From assembly GCA_023438115.1 (NCBI GenBank), contig JAEZEB010000209.1:1-19696 (forward strand): a stretch of 19,696 nt of DNA, in the 5' to 3' direction. The stretch is from Pseudomonadota bacterium (GTDB lineage Bacteria; Pseudomonadota; Gammaproteobacteria; Burkholderiales; Burkholderiaceae_C). Under the pieces are notes generated by a model, which ran no database searches, was not told the DNA's origin, and saw only the letters and a list, made by a program, of their open reading frames with translations. Shown piece after piece: positions 6,828 to 12,235 of this stretch (positions within the stretch are counted from its first letter, which is position 1; each line of letters begins with the position of its first letter). The position numbers and the translations under genes were made by a program.

Positions 6828-7429
6828 CACAGCCACCGTTCGCGGATCAGCTGCACCATCTGGCGCGCCGCCTGGCCGCGGTGGCTGTTCGCGTTCTTCA
6901 CCTCGGGCGGGAGCTCGGCGAAGGTCTTGCCGAAGGCGGGGATGAACATCACCGGATCGAAGCCGAAGCCGTGCTCGCCCCGCGGCTCGCGCGTGATCTC
7001 GCCGGGAGCGCGGCCGACCGCGATCAGCGGCTCGGGATCCTGCGGCGTGCGCACCGCCACGAGGGTGCTGACCAGCGCGGCGCGGCGGTTGTCCACCTCG
7101 CGCATCTGTTCGAGCAGTGCGCGCACGTTGTTGTCGTCGCCCTTGGCATAGCCGAACTGCGTGGCGTAGTAGGCCGTGTCCACGCCCGGCAGGCCGCCGA
7201 AGGCATCGACGCACAGGCCGGCATCGTCGGCGATCGCGGGCAGCCCCGTGTGCGCCGCGGCATTGCGGGCCTTGGCCAGCGCGTTCTCCACGAAGGTGCG
7301 GTACGGCTCCTCGGCCTCCGGCACGTCCAGCTCGCCCTGGCGCACGAGCGCGATGCCCAGCGGCGCGAACATCGCCTGCAGCTCGGCGAGCTTGCCGGCG
7401 TTGTTGGAGGCCAGGACGATGCGGTCCAT
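6827..7429 (-). CDS. rdgB: XTP/dITP diphosphatase RdgB
   Basis: A protein of 200 residues of the Ham1/RdgB family. It hydrolyses dITP, ITP and XTP to monophosphates so that deaminated purines are not put into DNA or RNA. Visible motifs: IVLASNNAGKLAEL at 4-17 (triphosphate-binding SNNxGK), FVENALAKARNAA at 46-58, the catalytic acidic pair Asp68-Asp69 in IADDAGLCVDA, EHGFGFDPVMFIP, and the SHRGQAAR specificity loop near the C-terminus. Length is normal. The ATG at 7429 overlaps the rph stop by one base (TGATG), and its own stop overlaps the hemW start likewise. rph-rdgB-hemW is a common beta- and gammaproteobacterial arrangement. Confidence 0.97.
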   Translation of the reverse strand: MDRIVLASNNAGKLAELQAMFAPLGIALVRQGELDVPEAEEPYRTFVENALAKARNAAAHTGLPAIADDAGLCVDAFGGLPGVDTAYYATQFGYAKGDDNNVRALLEQMREVDNRRAALVSTLVAVRTPQDPEPLIAVGRAPGEITREPRGEHGFGFDPVMFIPAFGKTFAELPPEVKNANSHRGQAARQMVQLIRERWL

Positions 7430-8157
7430 CACGCGGTGAGCGCCTGCCGCTGCAGGACCACCAGCTCGGTGATGCCCTTCTCGGCCAGGCGCAGCAGTTC
7501 GTCCATCTCCGCGCGCGTGAAGGGCGCGCCTTCGGCGGTGCCCTGCACTTCCACGTAGTGGCCGGCGCCGGTCATCACGACGTTCATGTCGGTGCCGCAG
7601 GCGACGTCCTCGACGTATTCCAGGTCCAGCAGCGGCGTGCCGTCGACGATGCCCACCGAGATGGCCGCCACCGGGCCGGTGATCGGCGAAGCCTGCAGCT
7701 TGCCGTCGGCCAGCAGCTTGTTCACGGCATCCTGCGCCGCGACGAAGGCGCCGGTGATGGCCGCCGTGCGCGTGCCGCCGTCGGCCTGCAGCACGTCGCA
7801 GTCGAGGGTGATGGTGCGCTCGCCCAGCTTCCCGAGGTCGAACACGGCGCGCAGCGACCGGCCGATCAGGCGCTGGATCTCCTGCGTGCGGCCGCTCTGC
7901 TTGCCGCGCGCCGCCTCGCGGTCGCCACGCGTGTGGGTGGCGCGGGGCAGCATGCCGTATTCCGCCGTCACCCAGCCTTCGCCGCTGCCGCGCTTGTGCG
8001 GCGGCACCTTCTCTTCCACGGAAGCGGTGCACAGCACGCGCGTGGCGCCGAACTCGATCAGCACCGAGCCTTCGGCGTGCACGGTGAAGCCGCGCGTGAT
8101 GCGCACGGGACGGAGCTGGTCGGGCGCACGGCCGCCGCTGCGGAGGAAAGTCGTCAT
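7429..8157 (-). CDS. rph: Ribonuclease PH
   Basis: A protein of 242 residues, normal length. RNase PH is a phosphorolytic 3' exoribonuclease that trims tRNA 3' ends and helps degrade structured RNA, acting as a ring-shaped hexamer. Family segments: RSGGRAPDQLRPVRITRGFT near the start, GSVLIEFGATRVLCTAS, GWVTAEYGMLPRATHTR, and IQRLIGRSLRAVFD with the conserved arginines, then TLDCDVLQADGGTRTAAITG for phosphate and metal binding. The ATG at 8157 lacks a Shine-Dalgarno sequence; a TATCAT hexamer ends 7 nt before it, so it may be read from a leaderless transcript starting inside the block. Stop overlaps the rdgB start. A cloverleaf palindrome separates it from the phosphatase gene upstream. Confidence 0.97.
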   Translation of the reverse strand: MTTFLRSGGRAPDQLRPVRITRGFTVHAEGSVLIEFGATRVLCTASVEEKVPPHKRGSGEGWVTAEYGMLPRATHTRGDREAARGKQSGRTQEIQRLIGRSLRAVFDLGKLGERTITLDCDVLQADGGTRTAAITGAFVAAQDAVNKLLADGKLQASPITGPVAAISVGIVDGTPLLDLEYVEDVACGTDMNVVMTGAGHYVEVQGTAEGAPFTRAEMDELLRLAEKGITELVVLQRQALTA

Positions 8158-8164
8158 CGGGGGA

Positions 8165-8170
8165 ATGATA
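8165..8170 (-). promoter_or_regulatory. -10-like hexamer for rph-rdgB-hemW
   Basis: On the minus strand TATCAT is followed by TCCCCCG and then the rph ATG. The 7-nt gap without purine-rich sequence fits a leaderless start. It lies downstream of the palindromic element, so rph may be separated from kinase-phosphatase transcription. Confidence 0.4.
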
Positions 8171-8205
8171 GGGAAGCGGCGAAGGGTTTGCCGCGCAAAG
8201 GTTTC

Positions 8206-8296
8206 AGCCTTGTCATTGCGGGCCTGACCCGCAATCCACGCGGCGCAGGCACGAACGCTGCGATGGATCCCGGCTCAAGGCCGGGATGACAAGGCT
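8206..8296. repeat. Extragenic cloverleaf palindromic element
   Basis: An outer perfect 11-bp inverted repeat, AGCCTTGTCAT (8206-8216) with ATGACAAGGCT (8286-8296), encloses two hairpins. The left is TTGCGGG-CCTGA-CCCGCAA (8216-8234). The right is ATCCCGGC-TCAAG-GCCGGGAT (8267-8287). It starts two bases past the PP2C stop codon and fills much of the gap before rph. The GGATCCCGG...CCGGGATGAC style resembles dispersed extragenic palindromes of Burkholderiales from memory. No second copy is in this window. It lacks a T-run on either strand, so it is not a plain intrinsic terminator; it could protect the PP2C mRNA 3' end. Confidence 0.85.
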
Positions 8297-8297
8297 G

Positions 8298-9200
8298 TCA
8301 GGCTTTCTTCGCCGCCGACCGCTTGATCGCTTCGTTGATCTCGGCGATGGACCGCTCGATCGCCGCGTCGTCGAGGTCGTCGACCAGGGTGTCGAGCACG
8401 CCCGCCTGGATGGTGGAGGCGAACACGCCGTCGGAGATGCTGTCCGTGGAGATGCCGCGGGTGGACTCGAAGGTGTCCGGCGTTTCCCACTCCAGGGCGA
8501 TCACGGTCACGTTGTCGGAGTGCTCGCCGCCGTTGCGCAGCGCGCTTTCCACGAGGTCGGGCACCGCCTCGGCCACGGGCTTCACGGCCAGTTCGCGGAC
8601 GATGTCGTCATCGCCCAGGCTGCTCCACAGGCCGTCGGAGCACAGCAGGATCTTGTCGCCCTGCTGCAGTTGCACCGGGCCGGTCACGTCGAAGACGGGC
8701 TTGGTCGGCGAGCCGAGGCAGGTGAAGAGGATGTTGCGGTTGATCCGGTCCATGCGGATCACGCCGGCCGCCTGCTGCTCCAGGTAGGAGTGGTCGCGGG
8801 TGCGGGTGAGCAGTTCGCCCTCGCGCACCACGTACAGGCGCGAATCGCCGCAGTGCACCCAGGTCGCGTGGCCGCTCTGCACGATGGCCGCCACCAGCGT
8901 GGTGCGGGGCGTGTCGAGCATGCCCTTCTCGCTGGCGTAGCGGATGATCTGGTGGTGCGCCGCCATCAGGGCGACGGAGAGGAACTCGGTCACGTCGCGC
9001 ACGACGGGCCGCGCTTCCTTCTGGTACAGCGCGCTGACGGTCTGCAGGGCAAGCTGCGCGGCAACCTCGCCGTCGGGGTGCCCGCCCATGCCGTCGGCCA
9101 GCAGGAACAGCCCGGACTCCCGCGTGTAGCAGTAGCCCATGCGGTCCTCGTTCTTCTCGCGGCCGCCCTTGCGGCTGACCTGGAAGACGGAGAACTTCAA
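8298..9200 (-). CDS. PP2C-family Ser/Thr protein phosphatase
   Basis: A protein of 300 residues with every PP2C metal-site motif: NEDR (Glu18, Asp19), LLADGMGGH (Asp36), HCGDSRLY (Asp119), CSDGLW (Asp189) and HSDNVTVIAL (Asp229). The catalytic domain ends near 235; the last 65 residues are an acidic, then Lys/Ala tail of unknown role. It should dephosphorylate Ser/Thr phosphoproteins in the cytosol with Mn or Mg. The start is TTG at 9200: GGAGG lies 5 nt upstream, and the first in-frame ATG (Met21) falls after the essential ED motif. The ribosome site is inside a 10-bp inverted repeat that could hide it. The kinase gene lies upstream on the same strand, suggesting an opposing kinase-phosphatase pair. 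It resembles Stp1/PrpC-type enzymes; substrates are unknown. Confidence 0.93.
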   Translation of the reverse strand: MKFSVFQVSRKGGREKNEDRMGYCYTRESGLFLLADGMGGHPDGEVAAQLALQTVSALYQKEARPVVRDVTEFLSVALMAAHHQIIRYASEKGMLDTPRTTLVAAIVQSGHATWVHCGDSRLYVVREGELLTRTRDHSYLEQQAAGVIRMDRINRNILFTCLGSPTKPVFDVTGPVQLQQGDKILLCSDGLWSSLGDDDIVRELAVKPVAEAVPDLVESALRNGGEHSDNVTVIALEWETPDTFESTRGISTDSISDGVFASTIQAGVLDTLVDDLDDAAIERSIAEINEAIKRSAAKKA

Positions 9201-9281
9201 TTCAGCCTCCGCCGAGCCGCCTCAAGGAGGCTGAAGCCCCCTCGGGGGGCAGCAACTACACGCAGTGAGTTGCGTGGGGGC
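9201..9281 (-). repeat. Compound palindrome covering the PP2C ribosome binding site
   Basis: The whole gap between the kinase stop and the PP2C start is structured. Nearest the PP2C start, TTCAGCCTCC (9201-9210) and GGAGGCTGAA (9226-9235) form a perfect 10-bp inverted repeat. On the minus-strand RNA its 3' arm is the Shine-Dalgarno GGAGG plus CTGAA, ending right at the TTG. An alternative small hairpin GCCTC-AAG-GAGGC (9219-9231) competes for the same upstream arm. Further along are GCCCCC-TC-GGGGGGC (9236-9250) and GCAACT/AGTTGC (9252-9257 with 9268-9273), and GCCCCC can also pair with GGGGGC at 9276-9281. From memory, CAAGGAGGCTGAAGCCCCC-type elements are dispersed in Comamonadaceae. Confidence 0.8.
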
Positions 9282-9282
9282 C

Positions 9283-10287
9283 TCATTTCGCTTTGGCTCC
9301 GAAGCCGGTGCGTTTCATGCTTTTCTTGGTGTCCGTCACCATGTTGTCGAACTGGAGGCGCATCTTCTCACCGACGGACAGCTTCGTATAGCGGCGCTCG
9401 CCTTCCCGGCTCAGCTCCTTCTGGAGGGCGAACACGGATTGCGGCCGGGACAGCGGATCGAGCGACATGCACCATTCCACCACCTCGATCAGGTTGTCGG
9501 AATAGACGCCGCGCAGGCGGGAGAGCGCGAGCGACAGGCGGTCCTTTTCCAGCCGCTGCGGCGCGTCGTTGGGCGGATAGCCCTGCATGCAGGCGTAGAT
9601 GCAGGCGCCGATGGCGTAAATGTCCGTCCACGGGCCCATCGACGAATCGCGGCGGTACATCTCCGGCGCGGCGAAGCCGGGCGTGTACATGGGGCGGATG
9701 AAGTTGCCTTCCTTGGACAGCACTTCGCGCGCGGCGCCGAAGTCGATCATCACGGCGCGGTTGTCGTCGGTGATGAAGATGTTGGCCGGCTTGATGTCCA
9801 GGTGCAGCATCTTGTGCTGGTGCACGATGCGCAGCCCGCGCAGGATCTCGTCGAAGAGCGAGCGGATGGTCGATTCGCGGAAGACCTTCTGCTTCTTCAG
9901 CTCGCGGGCGGTGATGATGAAGTCCTGCAGGGTCGCGCCCTCCAGGTAGTTCATCACCATGTACACCGTCTCGTTCTCGCGGAAGAAGTTCAGCACGCTC
10001 ACCACGGAGCTGTGCGAGATCTGGGCGAGCGAGCGGCCTTCCTCGAAGAAACTCTTGAGGCCGAGGCGGTACAGGGACAGCTTCTCGGGCGCCACCTGCG
10101 GCAGCAGCTCGCCCGGCGGGCGCGTCGCGAGCGAGGAAGGCAGGTATTCCTTGATGGCGACCTGCTGGCCCTCGTTGTCCACCGCGAGGTAGACGACGCC
10201 AAAGCCGCCGGCGGACAGCTTCCGCACGACCCGGTATCCGCCGATGACCGTATCCGGCGGCAACGGCGCCGGTTTCAGCTTTGACAT
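9283..10287 (-). CDS. Hanks-type serine/threonine protein kinase
   Basis: A protein of 334 residues. The kinase domain spans about 15-285: glycine loop SAGGFGVVYLA (GGFG 27-30), ATP lysine Lys46 (VAIKEYLP), helix C Glu near 82-83, hinge VMNYLEGATLQDF, catalytic loop HLDIKPANIF with Asp164, and DFGAAR with Asp182. The catalytic loop has HLD rather than HRD, so it lacks the arginine used in activation-loop control. TPGFAAPEMY and DIYAIGACIYACM are the usual APE and subdomain IX motifs. The roughly 50-residue tail is basic, with no membrane helix or sensor domain, so the protein should be cytosolic. It lies 82 nt upstream of the PP2C gene and divergent from yicC. No type VI secretion genes are nearby, so a PpkA-type role is not supported. 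Substrates unknown. Confidence 0.93.
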   Translation of the reverse strand: MSKLKPAPLPPDTVIGGYRVVRKLSAGGFGVVYLAVDNEGQQVAIKEYLPSSLATRPPGELLPQVAPEKLSLYRLGLKSFFEEGRSLAQISHSSVVSVLNFFRENETVYMVMNYLEGATLQDFIITARELKKQKVFRESTIRSLFDEILRGLRIVHQHKMLHLDIKPANIFITDDNRAVMIDFGAAREVLSKEGNFIRPMYTPGFAAPEMYRRDSSMGPWTDIYAIGACIYACMQGYPPNDAPQRLEKDRLSLALSRLRGVYSDNLIEVVEWCMSLDPLSRPQSVFALQKELSREGERRYTKLSVGEKMRLQFDNMVTDTKKSMKRTGFGAKAK

Positions 10288-10366
10288 AATTTGATGATTG
10301 TGCGGGGCGCTGCGCTGGCCCCGAACGTGCCTGAAATCCTGTAACGAACTTCAAACACCCCCTCGC

Positions 10367-11287
10367 ATGCCAGTTTACAGCATGACCGGTTACGCCTCGG
10401 CGCAACTCAGCCCCGGGACGGCGCCGGCCGGCCACGATGGCAGCAAACCTGCAACACCGGCCCGGCTCGGGCTTGAAATCCGATCCGTCAACAGCCGTTT
10501 CCTGGACCTGAGCTTCCGCCTGGGCGAGGAATTGCGCGCCCACGAGCCGGCCCTGCGGGAGCTGATCGCCGGCCGCATCAAGCGCGGCAAGGTGGAAGTG
10601 CGCGCCAACGTGGAAGGCGCCGCGGCCGAAGGGCTGCGCGAGCCTTCCATGGGCACCCTGCAGCGCCTGGCGGCCCTGCAGGATTCCGTACGGACCTGGA
10701 TGCCTTCGGCCGGCGCCCTGTCGGTCGCCGAGGTCCTGCGCCTGGCCTCGGCCGAGACGGCGGGCGGGCAGGACTGGACCGAGCCGCTGCAGCAAGTCGC
10801 GACCGAGGCCCTGGCGGACCTGGTGGCCGCCCGCGAGCGCGAAGGCGCGCGGCTGGCCACGATGCTGCTGGGCCACCTGGAGCAGTTGCGCGCCCTGGCG
10901 GACCAGGCCCGGCCGCTGGTGCCGCAACTGGTGGAACAGCAGCGCCAGCGCTTCCTGGAGCGCTGGAAGGAGGCCATGGCCCTGTCCGAGGGCACGGCCA
11001 CGCCTGAGGCGGCCCAGGACCGGGCGCTCACGGAGGCTACGGCCTTCGCCATCCGGATCGACGTGGCCGAGGAGCTGACCCGCCTGGCCGCGCACCTCGA
11101 CGAGATCGAGCGCCTGGTGCGCAAGGGCGGGGAGATCGGCAAGCGCCTGGACTTCCTGATCCAGGAGCTGCATCGCGAGGCCAACACCCTGGGCTCGAAG
11201 TCCGCCGCGCTGGAACTGACGAAGATCTCGGTCGACATGAAAGTCCTGATCGAGCAGATGCGCGAGCAGGTCCAGAACCTCGAATAG
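10367..11287 (+). CDS. yicC: YicC/YloC family endoribonuclease
   Basis: A protein of 306 residues. It starts MPVYSMTGYASA, the standard YicC opening, and carries LEIRSVNSRFLDLSFRLG at about 43-60, which belongs to the YicC N-terminal domain. The C-terminal DUF1732 domain includes RIDVAEELTRLAAHLDEI and GKRLDFLIQELHREANTLGSKS. Members are metal-dependent endoribonucleases implicated in mRNA and small RNA decay. The ATG at 10367 is chosen on family grounds; it has no clear Shine-Dalgarno sequence, and the in-frame extension to 10298 is out of keeping with the family. The 79-bp divergent gap with the kinase gene should hold both promoters, but I can point to none with confidence. gmk follows 12 nt after the stop, the usual arrangement. 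Confidence 0.93.
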   Translation: MPVYSMTGYASAQLSPGTAPAGHDGSKPATPARLGLEIRSVNSRFLDLSFRLGEELRAHEPALRELIAGRIKRGKVEVRANVEGAAAEGLREPSMGTLQRLAALQDSVRTWMPSAGALSVAEVLRLASAETAGGQDWTEPLQQVATEALADLVAAREREGARLATMLLGHLEQLRALADQARPLVPQLVEQQRQRFLERWKEAMALSEGTATPEAAQDRALTEATAFAIRIDVAEELTRLAAHLDEIERLVRKGGEIGKRLDFLIQELHREANTLGSKSAALELTKISVDMKVLIEQMREQVQNLE

Positions 11288-11288
11288 C

Positions 11289-11294
11289 GATAAT
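11289..11294 (+). promoter_or_regulatory. -10-like hexamer directly before gmk
   Basis: GATAAT begins two bases after the yicC stop codon and ends 5 nt before the gmk ATG; the 12-nt gap has no Shine-Dalgarno sequence. This could be an internal leaderless promoter for gmk-rpoZ. Chance occurrence is possible with so short a match. Confidence 0.3.
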
Positions 11295-11299
11295 CCCGC

Positions 11300-11917
11300 A
11301 TGGACTACCCCGGGAATCTCTTCGTTGTGGCGGCCCCGAGCGGCGCCGGCAAATCCAGCCTGGTCAAGGCCCTGCTGGAACTCGACTCCCGCGTGCAGCT
11401 CTCGGTGTCGCACACCACCCGCGCGCCGCGCGGCCAGGAGAAGCACGGGCGCGACTACTTCTTCGTCTCCGACGCCGAATTCGACCAGATGGTGCTGGCC
11501 GACGCCTTCGTCGAATGGGCCAACGTGCACGAGCGGCGCTACGGCACCTCCAAGAAGGCCATCGAGGACCGCATCGCCCACGGCGCCGACGTGATCCTGG
11601 AGATCGACTGGCAGGGCGCGCTGCAGATCAAGCGCATCTTCGCCAACGCGGTGCTGATGTTCATCCTGCCGCCAAGCTGGGACGAGCTGCGCTCCCGCCT
11701 GGAGCGGCGCGGCGAGGACGCCCCGGACGTGATCGAGATGCGGCTGGAGAACGCCCGGACCGAGCTGGCGCAGGCGAAAGAATTCGATTTCGTTATAATC
11801 AACGAGTTGTTCGAGCGCGCGCTTTTCGACCTCAAAGCGATCGTGCACGCCCAGCGCCTGAAGTACCTGTCCCAGCGCCGCCTGCGCGCGGAGACCTTCC
11901 AGGCCCTCGGGATCTGA
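11300..11917 (+). CDS. gmk: Guanylate kinase
   Basis: A protein of 205 residues. It phosphorylates GMP to GDP with ATP, a required step to GTP and dGTP and to the substrate of the stringent-response enzyme downstream. The P-loop is VAAPSGAGKSSLVKAL at 10-25. The GMP-binding region has SVSHTTRAPRGQEKHGRDYFF and the FVEWANVHERRYGTS segment. VILEIDWQGALQIK is the Walker B-like strand, and LERRGEDAPDVIEMRLENA is the lid. Length and motifs are normal. No Shine-Dalgarno sequence precedes the ATG. rpoZ follows after 26 nt. Confidence 0.97.
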   Translation: MDYPGNLFVVAAPSGAGKSSLVKALLELDSRVQLSVSHTTRAPRGQEKHGRDYFFVSDAEFDQMVLADAFVEWANVHERRYGTSKKAIEDRIAHGADVILEIDWQGALQIKRIFANAVLMFILPPSWDELRSRLERRGEDAPDVIEMRLENARTELAQAKEFDFVIINELFERALFDLKAIVHAQRLKYLSQRRLRAETFQALGI

Positions 11918-11943
11918 CCCCAGACCTGCCCCCGGAGAGAGAT

Positions 11944-12147
11944 ATGGCCCGCATCACCGTCGAGGACTGCCTCGAGAAGATCCCCAACCGCTTCCAGCTG
12001 GTGCTGGCCGCGACCTACCGCGCCCGTATGCTGAGCCAGGGCCACGCCCCCAAGATCGAGAGCAAGAACAAGCCGGGCGTCACCGCCCTGCGCGAGATCG
12101 CCGACGGCAAGATCGGCCTGGAAATGCTGAAGAAAGTTCCCGGTTAA
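11944..12147 (+). CDS. rpoZ: RNA polymerase omega subunit
   Basis: A protein of 67 residues, the typical betaproteobacterial length. MARITVEDCLEKIPNRFQLV is the diagnostic N-terminus, and NKPGVTALREIADGKIG the conserved second part. Omega helps fold and hold the beta' subunit and forms one (p)ppGpp-binding site with beta' at its N-terminal residues. A strong GGAGAGA ribosome site lies just upstream, in contrast to its neighbours. An intrinsic terminator follows 22 nt after the stop, so omega ends the yicC-gmk-rpoZ transcript. Confidence 0.97.
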   Translation: MARITVEDCLEKIPNRFQLVLAATYRARMLSQGHAPKIESKNKPGVTALREIADGKIGLEMLKKVPG

Positions 12148-12168
12148 GGACCGCTCGGCCCCGCAAAG

Positions 12169-12191
12169 GCACCGCTGCGGCGGTGCTTTTT
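12169..12191 (+). terminator. Rho-independent terminator after rpoZ
   Basis: GCACCGC, loop TGCG and GCGGTGC form a perfect 7-bp stem at 12169-12186, followed by TTTTTC. AAAG precedes the stem and can extend it with the T-run. It separates rpoZ from spoT. Confidence 0.9.
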
Positions 12192-12224
12192 CGTTCCTGC
12201 GCCCGCGACGGGCGCCTCGCGCGC

Positions 12225-12230
12225 TACATT
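12225..12230 (+). promoter_or_regulatory. -10-like hexamer directly before spoT
   Basis: TACATT ends 5 nt before the spoT ATG and lies downstream of the rpoZ terminator. Only AGGGC separates them. This fits a leaderless spoT transcript separate from gmk-rpoZ. No good -35 is visible. Confidence 0.35.
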
Positions 12231-12235
12231 AGGGC

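Noticed and set aside
8298..10287. Type VI secretion regulators PpkA/PppA
   Set aside because: No type VI genes, FHA protein or membrane anchor in the kinase; surrounding genes are RNA and nucleotide housekeeping.
9368..11848. An 826-codon open frame on the minus strand opposite yicC and gmk, and similar long frames at 5517-7151 (+), 8286-9701 (+) and 16975-19521 (-)
   Set aside because: All lie across genes with complete domain motifs on the other strand or frame and read as biased Ala/Arg/Gln-rich sequence.
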